A stretch of 64,000 bases of DNA from Sceloporus undulatus (Eukaryota > Chordata > Lepidosauria > Squamata > Phrynosomatidae): contig NC_056529.1 in the NCBI RefSeq assembly GCF_019175285.1, positions 732,455 through 796,454 of the forward strand, given 5' to 3'. Below are positions 1 to 28,129 of the stretch, one piece after another (position 1 is the stretch's first letter; the number at the start of each line of letters is the position of its first letter). Position numbers and translations under genes: made by a program. The notes under the pieces were generated by a model. That model worked only from the letters and a program-made list of their open reading frames with translations. It did no database searches and was not told the origin of the DNA.

Positions 1-867
1 AGAGAAAAGGTGGTAATAGATGATCCCAAGAAAGAAAAGTGCTTTTAACACTGTATTTTATTGCATATTTAATAAATAATAAGAAATGCTGGATTTAAAT
101 ACACAACACAAGCATAAATCACTCGGCTTAAAAACAGGGCTGTGGTAGATGTTTAAAAATTTATCTTCAAAAACAATTTTACATGCATCACTCTTTTAAA
201 AGAGCAATGGTATTCAACCTGAGCCTAAGGATGCTGCTGTCTACACAATTAAGTACGTTCAAACTTCAAATGAATGAATTTGGGAATACCACTTTGCAAT
301 CATTGTTTGGCCTCTTTTTGCATAATCATATTTGGGTAAAGGGAATTAGGTCAGCAAGTTCCATAATGAAAGAGATCTTAAGAAATGACATTTCTCTAAA
401 GGGTTATCATGGAAACCTGAAGAGGAAAGCAGCAAGGACCAAGCATGCTTGCTTGCCAATCTGCACGGGGACATGCACACGCCCTGGTAGGTAACATCGG
501 TTCTTCTGAGGAAGAGACATTAACTTTGTTATCTAGCAGAGGAATGCACTTGGATGGCTCTGGCTAATACACTCTCAGATGGCCTGCCATAAATTAAACA
601 ATAAGAGAAGATCCGGTGGGACGTAGCAAGGTCCCGGACCCACCCAGCCACACACCCACGGCTGCAGCAAAGGTCACCTTCAGTCCTGCATGTTCCGCTC
701 ACCCGCCCATATCCACCAACACTCAAGAGAGTTTTCCACATGGTCCTTCCAAAGGAAAACACTGTGCACGTGTTCTAAAGATGAAAGGCATGAAGTTATC
801 TGGAAAGCAACGACAAACCATTGGCTTAGGCTGGTCTTATCTTAATAGGGGTGTAGCTATAGATGAA
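1..867. other. Upstream DNA with no recognised gene
   Basis: Mostly AT-rich sequence. Frames up to about 137 codons occur, but none shows a protein family, splice context or codon pattern that I trust. Confidence 0.5.
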
Positions 868-1092
868 CCGGTGTGGTGGAGTGGTTTAAATGTTCGAGTA
901 AGACTCTGGAGACCAGGGTTTGATTCCTGGCATGGCTATGAAACCTACTGGGACCTTGGGCAAGTCACACTCCTCATCAGCCTCAGAGGAAGGCAATGGC
1001 AACCCCCCTCTGAAAACAATTCTTGCTAAGAAAACTCCTGATAGGACAGCCTTAGGTCAGAAATTACTTGAAGGCAACACAAAGCAACAAAA
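868..1092 (+). repeat. tRNA-derived SINE
   Basis: A diverged pol III A-box region (tggtggagtggtttaaatg), then the B-box-like GGTTTGATTCC, the conserved body GGGCAAGTCACACTC...CAGAGGAAGGCAATGGCAA, and the end ACTTGAAGGCAACACAAAGCAACAA. Confidence 0.85.
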
Positions 1093-1555
1093 GTAGCTAT
1101 AAGGCAGTGGAATAGCACAACAACAGAGGCAGGGTCTTCCCGTCCTTAACAGAGTAAAAGATATTTGGAAATATGCTTGTGTATTTTAATTGTTGTTTTT
1201 GTTTGTTTTGTCTTAATGTAGTTGATTAATATAAAGAGTATTATTTAAAAAAATAGTAAAATATGGCCAGAAGGTCCTGCGTCAAATCCAATTGATCCAA
1301 GTTCCGGGCAAAGACACCTTCAAAGGCTCAGTCCCTTCTCTGTACGTTGTTTGTATGTTATGAGAGCTGGGAAAATATCTAGTGCAGAAAACTCAGAGTT
1401 TGTTTCCTCTCGAGGGCTGCGAGAGTGAGACTTGCTCAAAGTCTTCCGTGGGTTTCCACCTCTGAGTAGGGATTTAATAAACTCTGGCCTCCAGAATCCT
1501 AGTCCAACACACTAACTAGATTGCAGATTAGATTGTACATTGTAGGCAGGCTTTT

Positions 1556-2650
1556 ATTCATAGAATAAGAGTTGGAAAGACGAAAGGGCCCTGATCCAGT
1601 CCAACCCCATTTGCCAGCAGTCTAATAAGCTCCTAGATGGCATCCACGCCTCTGTTAAAACCTCCAAGGAAGGAGATTCCACTAATCTCTGATGGAGGAG
1701 TGTTTCCTCTTTTTAAGAGCCCTTACTCCAGAGTGCCTTCTAATGCTGACTGGAATTCTTTCCGGAGCTTGCATCCATTGCTTCCGTCCTGTCCTGGCCC
1801 ACAGAGAACAAACTGTCCCTCCTCAATATGACATCCCTTCAATATTTAAACAGGGCTATCATATCACCTTCTCTTCTCCAGGTAACATCCCCAGCTCCCT
1901 AAGGCGTCTCATAGGCATGATTTTCCAGACCCTTCACCATTTTAAGTCGCCGCCTTTGGACACATGGTCCAGTTTCTCCATTCCTTTTTGAATTGTGGTG
2001 CCCAGAAATAACCAATATCCAGTGGAGCCTGGACAAAGCAGAATAGAGTGGCACTATACTTTCCCTTGAGCAGACACTATACTTCTTGATGCAGCCTAAA
2101 ATGCATTGGCCTTTTAGCTGCTGCGTCCACTGTTACTCATGTTCAACTTGTGGTCTACTTGGACTCCTAGATCCCTTTCACATGTAGGTTTCATTCAGCC
2201 AGTGTCCCCATAATCCTATAGCTATGCATTTATTTTTCCTCCTAAAGTGCAATACCTCACATTCTCGTGTTGAATTTCATTTGTTAGCTTTGGCCCAGTT
2301 TTCTAGTCTTCCAGGTCATTTTGAATCTTGATCCTGTCCTCTGGTATTAGCTATCCTCCTAATTTGGTGTCATCGCGCAGTTTGATAGTATGCCCCCAAT
2401 CTGTCATCCAGGTCATTGATAAAGATGGTTAATAGCCTGGGCCCCAGGACCGAGCCCACGGGACACCCCTGGTCACTTCTCTCCAGGAGGAAAAGGCCAT
2501 TGCTGAACACTTTGGGTTCTCCGGTCAACAATTACAAATCCAGTGTAACAGTTGCCTTGTCTAGCACAATTTTACAAGCTTGTTTGCAAGAATATCATGG
2601 AACTTTGTCAAAGGCCTACTGAAATCAAGATCTACTATATCTTGATTTCC
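1556..2650 (-). mobile_element. CR1 LINE, 3' part
   Basis: Read on the minus strand this matches the C-terminal part of CR1 reverse transcriptase and its short 3' UTR: the CCTTGGAGGTTT (SLEVFK) segment, the GATATGATAGCCCTGTTTAAATATT segment in rough form, and on to the CR1 RT region (GGTCCTGGGGCCCAGGCTATT). Frames are broken by many indels. Confidence 0.85.
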
Positions 2651-2715
2651 ATTTTGGATTGTTTTTCTCTGTAAAGAGCTGTGTAAAGCTTTGTGGCGCT
2701 CTTATAACAAAATGT

Positions 2716-2746
2716 AATTAATAATAATAATAACAACAACAACACA
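2716..2746. repeat. AAT/AAC simple repeat
   Basis: A short run of AAT units passing into AAC units, next to the CR1 fragment. Confidence 0.8.
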
Positions 2747-2799
2747 ATGCTGGGCTCTCGCTGACCTGTTAAAGGTAACAATACACTACTACCTGTTTT

Positions 2800-3547
2800 A
2801 GAACCATATGTGAAGTTTCTGAATACTGTAACCTGCTTTATGTTTGCAGATCAACCCTCTCACTGATGACCCAATGCTGACAAAGTAAAATAACAGCACT
2901 GAATCTACAGTAAATGATAGCCTGCGTTTATTTATTCTGAGCATTAGATTGCTTGGTTTGAACGTCACATCCAAGCTGGACAAGAGGCCCATAGACAAAC
3001 TTGGGAGCTTCCTTGAGAGACAAGCCACTTGGTTCGGGCAGGAGCAAAATCTGATTTGACAACTCCTGATTTGTGTGCTTGTGGCCTTTCCACAGGGCTA
3101 ACCAAGACAGGGACAACAAAGCATCACAAGCCAACAACTTCTTTCCTTCTCTCCCCCAGTTTAGGATCCGGTTACCTAACAATTATCAGCTCTGCGATTG
3201 TTGGAAGAGGAACAAATCACAGACTCTAGAGGAAAACAAAAGGAGAAGGAAAACCAAGAGCATTGATTTTGCCATTCAGGCAGGCAAGTATTTTCAGAAA
3301 TGACTTGTACGCAAAAGAGCTGGTTCTGAAATTAAAGGGTGAAACCAAAATCACCCAGCATTGCAAGCGGATGGGATCCAATATACTGAACCCCTTTGGA
3401 GGAGCCAAGGATACAGGTGAAGGGTGTCTTTAGGCTCCAGTGCTATCATAGATGCTAAGATGGCATGGCGACAGAAAACTACCTTCGCCAGCCTTAATGA
3501 TTCTGCCAAACCCTGAAAAGGAAGACGCAGCCTCAGTCATACATGCA
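2800..3547. repeat. Left arm of a 60-kb-spaced inverted repeat
   Basis: This 748-bp block is the near-exact reverse complement of 63236-64000. The differences are mostly single-base insertions in the right copy. The block does not look like a known transposon and shows no convincing coding frame. The match stops at the N gap and at the window edge, so the true ends are unknown. Confidence 0.9.
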
Positions 3548-3896
3548 TTGCCTGCATCCCAGCTCAGACTTCTGCAACGAATCTCTACCGGAAGCTGCTT
3601 AAAAACCACTAATGGCTGACTGCAACTGAAAAACTGCCTTGGAGAGATCATCTGAAAAAGCAGAATGCAGATGCATTAGAGCACAAATGCCTCGCTGCAA
3701 TTTGTTTGTCTTTATCACAGCCACCCATCTTCCAGATCCACTTCAGACAAACGGTGTTATCAGTTGGACGGTCCATCAGCAAACGCATTGACCTTTCCAG
3801 AAGGCATTTTCTCTTTACAGCTTGCATGCCGCAAAGCTGGTCCAGAGACGCTTTGTGAAGCGAATGTTTGCTGATAATAGAAGCAAGGCCTGTTGC

Positions 3897-4037
3897 AGAC
3901 TGCCAAATAAAGCTGCTTGGGTCTCTTTGGAGGTATGCTGTTTAAAGATGCATGGGTCCTAAGGACCCATGCATCATTTAAACAGCATACCTCCAAAGAG
4001 ACCCGAAGCACGTTATTTTGGCAGTCTGCAACAGGCT
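3897..4037. mobile_element. Foldback MITE, short copy
   Basis: A near-perfect palindrome with arms of about 70 bp and ends GGCCTGTTGCAGACTGCC. Compared with the copies at 7053 and 14609 it lacks the central 80 bp. Confidence 0.9.
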
Positions 4038-4417
4038 CAGTTTTATTGCTAATGCTTTCTGAACCATCTTCACCCAGGATGAAAACAGGTAACAAAATCC
4101 ACACTCAACATGGCGACATTCGGTTAGGATGCCTTAACTGTAACTTACCACTGCCCCATTACATAGGAAACATGGAAGACTCTTAGATTGTCGCCATGCG
4201 CAGGTTAGTCGTACATTTTATTGTTTGTATGTACAACGCTGTGCAATCTACACTGCTATATGAAAAGCATAATCATAATAATAGTAAATAATAATAAGGC
4301 TCAAGACCCCGAATCCAACCCAAACTCCGTCATACAAGGCCAACCCAAAGACACTGTTAAATCAGAACTGCAAACAAATACGTCGCTTGATGCAAGGTCC
4401 ATTCTATATAAATAAAG

Positions 4418-4460
4418 AATAATAATAATAATAATAACAACAACAACAATAACAATAATA
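4418..4460. repeat. AAT/AAC simple repeat
   Basis: A run of AAT units followed by AAC and AAT units; a shorter AAT run lies near 4270-4300. Confidence 0.85.
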
Positions 4461-5004
4461 AACCACCCCTTAAGATACAATTAACCAGCGTGGAATTAAA
4501 AAATATAACAGACTTTAAAACAATGCACTGAAGAAAGAGCAGGCCTATGGCATTCTGGGAGCTGGAGTATGCCCCACACAAAACTCCCGAATGCCACAGC
4601 AAAGAGCCAGCCATCAAGTCAAAGCCCCTCCTTTTGGGGTCTCCATGGCAACGCTCCTCCCCACCGTCTGGTTGGCCAGCTGCTTCATGCGGTGAACGGC
4701 GTCTTCATATGGCGGCGGCGAAGGAGGCGGATGAAGGGTCGCTCCTTCTCTTCGTCCTCCTTCTTCGTCTCTCTCCTCCGCCGCCGCCGCCGGCCGCCGC
4801 CTCCCTCGCCCTCAGGCCCGGCTTCACCGGAAGCGCAAACGTCGCCGCCTCCTTCGGCCCTCTCGTCGTCTCCTCCTCCTCCTCCTCCGTCACTTCCGTT
4901 GCGCATGCGCCCAATCCGCTTCACTCTCTGATGACGTCACTATTTCGCGCCGACCGTGGAGCTGTCAAAAGCGACCGACCGTGTCGCAGCTGCGCACGCG
5001 CAGT

Positions 5005-5280
5005 GGCCTTTTTTCTACACGTTCCTCTTCCTCGCAAACTTTGCATCCCTTTGATTGGATCCTCCTTGAAAAGTGACATGTCCCTCGACCAATAGAAAGA
5101 GTCGTAGCTCCTTGGAGAGGCGGGAGGAGCGCTCTTGTCGGCCTTTTTCTACACACTCCTGTTCTTTGCTCGCCTTGCGTACCGCGACTCAGCCTTTGAT
5201 TGGATCTCCTTTGAAAGTGACGTTTCAGTCGACCAATAAGAAGAGTCATGGCGCCTTAAGGAGGCGGGAGAGGCTTTGAC
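5005..5280 (+). repeat. Tandemly duplicated promoter module (2 units)
   Basis: Unit 1 is about 5005-5139 and unit 2 about 5140-5280. Each runs in the order: CCTTTTTCTACAC, CTTTGATTGGATC, TGAAA(A)GTGAC, TCGACCAATA, AGAGTC and GAGGCGGGAG. Each unit therefore holds one reverse and one forward CCAAT box 34-35 bp apart and a GC box. CCAAT pairs bind NF-Y in many promoters. The units have diverged by many substitutions, so the duplication is not recent. Confidence 0.85.
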
Positions 5281-5361
5281 GCAGATCAATGAGAGCCCTC
5301 TTCGGCGTGGACGTCGCTCTGAGGAAGCGCTGAGGCGGGGAGCTCGGCTGCCAGGGCCGAC

Positions 5362-5379
5362 ATGGACTCCCTCCGCTGA
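5362..5379 (+). promoter_or_regulatory. Short upstream ORF before LCMT1 start
   Basis: An ATG at 5362 opens a five-codon frame (M-D-S-L-R) that stops at 5379, 11 nt before the LCMT1 ATG. If the transcript starts upstream of 5362, this uORF could lower initiation at the main start. Whether it is in the mRNA is not known. Confidence 0.4.
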
Positions 5380-5390
5380 GCAGCGCGGCC

Positions 5391-22001
<16,611 letters not shown>

Positions 22002-22740
22002 CACTTTTACTCCAGTGGAGCTCCCCGTGAACCTGCTGCCTCTTCCCCATTGGGGCTCTGCATGCGTCTGCTCCAGCCAGCAATTCCCCACTGATGATGT
22101 CTTCTAGAAAAGGTCAACAGCGGAGCCTTTGTGGGGGTGGCCCTCCCATTCATTCCCTCACTGACAGCATCCGGCAGCCTTTTTTTGAATAAAAAGATCA
22201 CCTTTTTGTTGGCAGCTGAATAATGAAAGCGTCTCTCCCCCTTTTTCAGGGACCTGTGGAACACTTTCCGTTTTGTTCGTTTTCTTAAATTATTATGAAG
22301 TGAAACAGTGTCTTGGTGCGCATGTGAAAGTAGGCTCACCCTGCATTGCCTGCGGACTTGGTCTCACTGAGTGACTAGGAACTGGACTGGGCAGTGACTG
22401 GGGGGACATGGGGTGATATCTCAGCAGAAACATTGTTTTCAGCCATTCCCAATGGCTACCCTTCCTTCCCCATCTCTTTTCATTTTGTGGTATGGCTGCT
22501 CCTGGGATGTATTTATCCAGCCCCTCCTGCCTCAGTGGGAACCATTTTCCCTCTCTGTGCCTTTGGTCAGCCTTTTTCAAGGGAGAGCAGCTGTGTTCCA
22601 GAAGGACTCCTGCTGTTTGCCAAGACAAGGAAGGAGTGTTTGGCATTGGACCTGGCTTCTCCCTCCCTCCAGCTGTACTAAAACACACACTCATCCTGCC
22701 TCCAGCAAGGGTTAATAAATGGTGGGTTGTGTGTGTGTAT
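22002..22740 (+). other. LCMT1: LCMT1 3' untranslated region
   Basis: After the stop codon there are two poly(A) signals: AATAAA at 22188-22193 and AATAAA at 22714-22719. The second is followed within a few bases by a GT-rich run (22721-22747), the usual downstream element, so cleavage near 22735 is likely; the first may give a shorter form. The end is inferred. Confidence 0.65.
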
Positions 22741-25140
22741 GTGTGTTTTTAAATGCAGCGTTTGTGCCTTCTTTCCAGTTCTCTCATGTTAGTTTCGGTC
22801 TAAAATTGTGGGTGGTAATCATACATCTTTCCAGTCTGTCAGGGGCTGGTGCCATATTTACTTTCCTGACAACTCTGTGGACCAGCGGCTGATGGCTCAT
22901 GGACTGGCACCAGCTCAAGAGGGCAGTTGTCTGAAGCTGGGAAGAGTTGTCCAAGGGACAGTTATGTGGCTGCATCTTTCCTGCTATGGGGCAAGTTCTC
23001 CTCTAAGGCATGGAACGGGCAAACCCTCCTATTTTTCCTCTGTTGTGGTGTGTGCGTTGTGGCATGCATCAAGGTCACAGGTTGTGGGGCAAGCACAATG
23101 TTCCAACAATAACACCTGCATTACAGCTTCAGTATACAATCATTGTTCCGACTCATACGAAGCCAGGTACTTTTGCTAATTATTAAAAATCAGCTTTACT
23201 TTGTATCTTTTTCTTTTCAATGCCTACCACTTCCCATCTGCAGTCTAGCCATCACTGCCTCTTTTTTTAGTAAGAACTTCTGCAGGGAGTTGATCTTCTA
23301 TCCCCATTATTTTCCAAAATACATTTTTGCAAAACGGGTTGGCATGCTGATAAACCCTTTTTTATTCGAACAGCAGGCAGCTGCTGCCAAATTCTCCCAG
23401 CTTTTTATCAGCCTGAGAACTGAGGTTGCACATTTCTCAACTGATGGTTTTGGCTTGTTAATCTCCTTACCTCCACTTGTATAATAAGGTTGTGAACTTC
23501 GGAGGGGCCCTCACCTGTTGAGGGAGGTACAGCATCCGATGCTGAGACCTCAGCTCCCAGTTATGGAAGGCCACTGTTTATGGAGATTAGAGAGAGAGAA
23601 AGAGATGTTTGGTGTGCGGTAACAAGAGGCCCTTGGTGTCTTCTTGTTGTTATGGTTATGTATCATCAAGTTGTTTCTGGTTATGGTGACTTTGGGTTCA
23701 TCAGATGTTCCCAACATTTCAGAGTGAAAACTGGGACCCATGAGGCCAAGCAACATTGAAGTGTGGTTAACGGGGTTAGGGTTATTAATCAAGATGAACA
23801 TACAAACTAGGAGAGGCTGCAGCAGTTTGCTTTTACCTGAGCCTCCTGGGAACAACCAGATTCCACTCCCTCCTTTCCTTTCCTCTCCCTGAGTTAATTG
23901 AGGGATAATAGCTTTTGTACTTTGAACTCAGTTTGCAGCAATATATATCCTACCTTTCTCCTAGTACAAGACTCAAGGCAGTTGGAGGATATGGCACATG
24001 CTGGCTGTGGGATTCTGGGAGCTGGAGTGCAAAAAAGGAACACTTCCAAACTCTAGCTTTTATGCCAGAACCCAGCATTTGCAATGCTCTGTAGGACTGG
24101 TTGGTTGCCAGTTTCTCAAAAATGCGTGATTCCCTTGCGTGAAGGTCTGGCTGGGGTCTGCTTAGTAACTGGAACAGTCCTTGTTTTGGCCAGGTGATGC
24201 TGCTTGCCTTTGAGATTTGGGGATTGTGTAGAGCCAGGAATGGGTAAACTGGGATTTGGGTTGCCATGGAGAAGTGTGGAAGTCCCCCTCACATGTGCCA
24301 GCTTTAGCTTCTAAACAGCTCTTTGCAGATTCATCCTGACAGCTTTGGCCTCCTCTTTTGACACAAGGTGTGTGTGTATACAGGGTATGTTTTGCTCCAG
24401 GCTTCCTGAGAAAATGGCATTTAAGCCTCCTTCCTTCCTTCCTTCCTTCCTGATGTGCGGTGACTATTATCTGCAGACTTCAAGGGCCTTTCAAGGAGAG
24501 GCTGGTTTTTCTGTTCCCTCCTTTGCAGAATTCCCCATCTGAATCCTGACCTCCCAGGGACTCTCCAGCTGTTCTGATGCTGGAAGGGTTTTCTAGGCAG
24601 ATCTCTCTCTCTACAAAGATCACCCCTGCGCCATGCTGCTGCTAAGTAGCACTTCACAGGATTTGCTGTTGCTGCTGCTGCTTTGAATACATCTCTTTCT
24701 GGCCTCTTTGTTTTTGCTGGGAGCCCCCTGTACTTATCAGCTACCAAAATAGCAACACTGCAGAGCGCGGCGTCCCCAGCAAAACTCTGCCTTCTGTAAG
24801 CCTCTATTACATAATTCCTGGAAAAAAACATCAGAGGCTCTTTTTGGGCATCTCAAAGGCAAATGAGAGAGCTTTCGCGGAGGGCAGTTGCCGGTTTCAC
24901 CATCAGAGCTGCCTTTCATTGGAAGGTGTGAGTGTGTGTGAATATACACTGGCACGTTGTTGTAGAGAGGAAGGAGTTGTGTGTAGTGAGAGTTGAATGA
25001 AGTGAAATGCAAACAAAAGATGGTTGCAACCAGGGCTGTGTAGCTACAGGACCGGAGTCAAAATGAGGACATTGCCTCTCCAAAAAAGAATTCTTCCCAT
25101 CCCCATGAAATGTCTCTTGGGTCCCTAAATTTCTGGCAGG
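22741..25140. other. Intergenic sequence between LCMT1 and AQP8, first part
   Basis: Holds an L2-like tail (about 23935-23985, antisense) and a CTTC array (24429-24450). The rest has no recognised content. Confidence 0.5.
24429..24450. repeat. CTTC microsatellite
   Basis: Five CTTC units. Confidence 0.85.
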
Positions 25141-25149
25141 AAACTTCAG

Positions 25150-25232
25150 TTGAGCATTTGGAGATACGTCCCTCCATGCATTGGAGGAAGGAGACCAGGT
25201 CTACGAAAGCTTATGCTACAACTTCTTCCCTT
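25150..25232 (+). repeat. Foldback family 2, half copy
   Basis: GCATTGGAGGAAGGAGACCAGGTCTACGAAAGCTTATGCTACAACTTCTTCC matches the right half of 6658-6885. Confidence 0.7.
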
Positions 25233-25294
25233 TGCATTTGGAAATACAGATCAAGAAGGTTATTGACAGGCTGAATGGTGTCCAAAGGTATGGA

Positions 25295-25402
25295 AATCAA
25301 AATCCCTATTAGGAATGGCTTTGGGATCTGAGTCCATTCAGCCTGGAAAGAGAAGACTAAAAGGTGACATGATGGTTGCCTTTAAATATTTGAAGGGATG
25401 GA
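25295..25402 (+). repeat. CR1 LINE fragment
   Basis: Contains the [19 protein letters not shown] segment in nucleotide form (CCTGGAAAGAGAAGACTAAAAGGTGACATG). Confidence 0.8.
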
Positions 25403-26195
25403 GACCAGGGTTTGCACGTTCAAACAATAAAATACATTTAAAAGGGGGGAAATGTTTAAAACACTTTCAAACAATACAGTGCCCCCCCCCCCCCCGCCCA
25501 TTCTTCAAAATGTATTCTGAACAATCCTGACACTCCGGTTGAGGACAAAGGGATTTTTTAAAAACCCAAAACACCAGATGGTAAATATAGGCCATTAAAT
25601 ATAATGTTTACACACACTAAAATCTAACTTTAAAGGAGTGTGACTTTCAATTTGAACCCAGGTCTTTGTTTCTTGTATTTATCCTATGAAGGTTTGGTGT
25701 GTTTTATATCAGGTTCTGAGATGATCCTATCACAATTTGCTCTCTCTTGGAGAAAATTCTTTCATATTTCTGCGGCAAATGCTTTGGGGGCCCAGGAGGC
25801 CAATTCGGTACATCACCTTCGTGGAAAATTCCTCCCGCCTTTATGTCCCTCTATAAAAAAATCAATTGGTTTTCTAATAATACCTGTAAATTTTCATAGA
25901 GATCTCATAAACCAGCATACCTGCTCTGCAATCTATTTTTGGGTGCTCTCACCGAACAAGGGTTGTGCAACCTTTGGAGAGTCATTAACTGGGTCCAAGA
26001 TCAATGGACACGAAGATAAGACGAGGTCAGGGGAGTTTGGCAGCGCTCTTTATCACCACCACCTTTTAAAGCAGGGTTTTGAAAAAGGGAAATATGTCAG
26101 CTATTATCCTGGTAGAAGACGTCAGGAATCTCACCAGTGTATGCGAAGGAGGGGGAGATGTCAGACAAGGGTGAGGGGAACATGAGCCTTACAAG
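25403..26195. other. Intergenic stretch with a long but unassigned frame
   Basis: A frame of about 150 codons from the first ATG (within 25640-26185, +) shows no family features. A poly-C run lies at 25483-25495. Confidence 0.4.
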
Positions 26196-26204
26196 TACTA
26201 ATGA

Positions 26205-26990
26205 TCATAAAATCATAGAGTTGGGAGGGACTCCAAGGGCCATCCAGTCCAACCCCATTCTGCCATGCAGGAATTTCCAATGAAAGCATCCCCATTGACA
26301 GATGGCCATCCAGCCTCTGTTTAAAGACCTCCAAAGAAGGAGACTCCACCAAAATCTCCGAGGAAGGAGTGTGTTCCACTGTCAAACAGCCCTTACTCTC
26401 AGGAAGTTCTTCCTAATGTTGAGGTGGAATCTCTTTTCCTGTAGCTTGCATCTATTGCTCTAGATCCTGTCATCTGGAGCAGCAGAAAACAAGCTTGCTC
26501 CCTCCTCAATATGACATCCCTTCAAATATTTAAACAGGGCTATCATATCACCTCTTAACCTTCTCTTCTCCAGGCTAAACATCCCCAGCTCCCTGAGTGG
26601 ATCCTCATAGGGCAAGGTTTCCAGACCTTTCACCATTTTAGTCTCCCTCCTTTGGACACATGGCTCCAGTTTCTCAATGTCCTTTTTTAACTGTGGTGTC
26701 CAGAACTGGACACAATATTCCAGGTGGGGCCTGACCAGAGCAGAATACAGTGGCACTATTACTTCTCTTGATCTAGACACTATACTTTTATTGATGCAGC
26801 CTAAAATTGCATTGGCCTTTTTAACTGCCGCATCGCACTGTTCACTCATGTTCAACTTGTAGTCTACTTGGACTCCTAGATCCCTTTCACACGTAGTTTC
26901 ATTCAGCCAGGTGTCCCCCATCCTATACAGTATCTGCATTTCATTTTTCTGCCCTAAGTGCAGTACCCTAAGTGTCATCATGTTAATCCA
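26205..26990 (-). mobile_element. CR1 LINE, 3' RT region and tail
   Basis: The minus strand gives [72 protein letters not shown] and the [17 protein letters not shown] end. The 3' tail next to 26205 carries the CR1 motif TCATAGAGTTGGGAGGG (complement). One long frame of 178 codons survives. Confidence 0.93.
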
Positions 26991-26994
26991 GGTC

Positions 26995-27205
26995 ATAAGC
27001 CAGCTAAAAAGACCAGTGCGATTCTAGGCTTCATCAATAAAAGTATAGTGTCCACATCGTGGAAAGTCATAGTGCCACTCTATTCTGCTTTGGCCAGGCC
27101 TTATCTGGGATAATAATGTGTCCAGTTCTGGGTACCACAATTCAAAAAGGATGATGGCAAACTGGAGCATGTCCAGAGGAGGGCGACCAAAATGATAGAG
27201 TCTGG
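26995..27205 (+). mobile_element. CR1 LINE fragment, opposite direction
   Basis: The plus strand encodes the [34 protein letters not shown] and [11 protein letters not shown] segments. It abuts the minus-strand copy at 26990. Confidence 0.9.
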
Positions 27206-27987
27206 AAATATGATATTAAAATACTTCAGTCAAACCCTATTATTAATAACACAGTCAGAACCAGGGCTGGAAAGCTATTCTGGGCCTTGTGTATGAAATC
27301 TCCCAAAAGCAATACATCTCCATTGCAATTGGTAGCCCAAGATGTCTGCCATGGGGGAATGATAGATAGACAGATAAATATTTATTACAATCGCAGGCCA
27401 GCGTAATAACCACGGGGGGATGGAAATAATTGCATGCGAAAGACTCCTGAATTCCTCTGCGAGCGCTTAGGTTCATCCATAAACTCTCCTGCCTGAGTAA
27501 AAACTCTGCAAATGAGGACCGAATCAAGGAACTGTAACATAACACAAAAGAGCATCTGGAGTCCCAATCCGAAGAGGGTTGGCAAGCACAGCACGGCTGT
27601 TGATGGTGCGAAACAGAGTCCTAATGAAGCCATCCCCATTAATGGATGCTGCGATGATGTTCCCTTTGCTTCCCTAGCCGACGTTCTTGGCCTGGAGGAG
27701 AGGAGGCACAGAGTCTCCCTTTGGAAAGGAGACCAAGAAGAGGCAATTTCGAGAGAGATTTCGATGCTCCGGTGAAAGGTATGGGGTCTTCAGGCTGCTG
27801 TTTGGACCTATGAAGCTAGGCTTGGGTCAGGCAGCACTGCGAAATAGCATTGCCAGGTCTCTGGGCTTCGGCCAAAGTCTCATAGGATTGCTATGATTCT
27901 GTGTGTCTCTCTATGCAGGGAAGCAAATCTCAGCCCTGGAAAAAGAAGAAGGATTTAGATTTTCCTGCATGAGCAGCGGTGAGGATC

Positions 27988-28072
27988 CTGGGGCCCTCCA
28001 GATGGTGTTGGGTTGCAATTCCCAGCATCCAGGAACGCTGGGAGTTCATGCAACATCTGGAGGGCTGTGCCA
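27988..28072. mobile_element. Small palindromic MITE
   Basis: Inverted arms GGCCCTCCAGATGGTGTTGG and its right match ...CAACATCTGGAGGGC around AATTCCCAGCATCC/GCTGGGAGTT. A half copy lies near 28400-28460. Confidence 0.7.
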
Positions 28073-28129
28073 TTTCTAAGTGCTGTAAATGCTATATAAT
28101 TGGAATGCTATAATTGAGGGTTTATTTGG

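Noticed and set aside
868-1092. A tRNA gene
   Set aside because: A and B boxes are present here and in other SINE copies, but no cloverleaf or anticodon arm forms, and the same body and ACAAC tail follow in every copy.
2928-3182. Minus-strand frame of 84 codons within the inverted repeat
   Set aside because: In the right copy single-base changes disrupt the same frame, and no domain is recognisable.
4685-4931. Gly-, Arg- or Pro-rich frames on both strands in the CpG island
   Set aside because: They arise from CCG/TCC low-complexity DNA and overlap one another in several phases.
22293-22694. Minus-strand frame of 133 codons
   Set aside because: It lies in the LCMT1 3' UTR in antisense and shows no domain.
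25640-26185. Open frame of up to 181 codons on the plus strand
   Set aside because: It begins at a non-ATG codon. The part from the first ATG has no signal peptide, domain or repeat pattern, and its neighbours are CR1 pieces.
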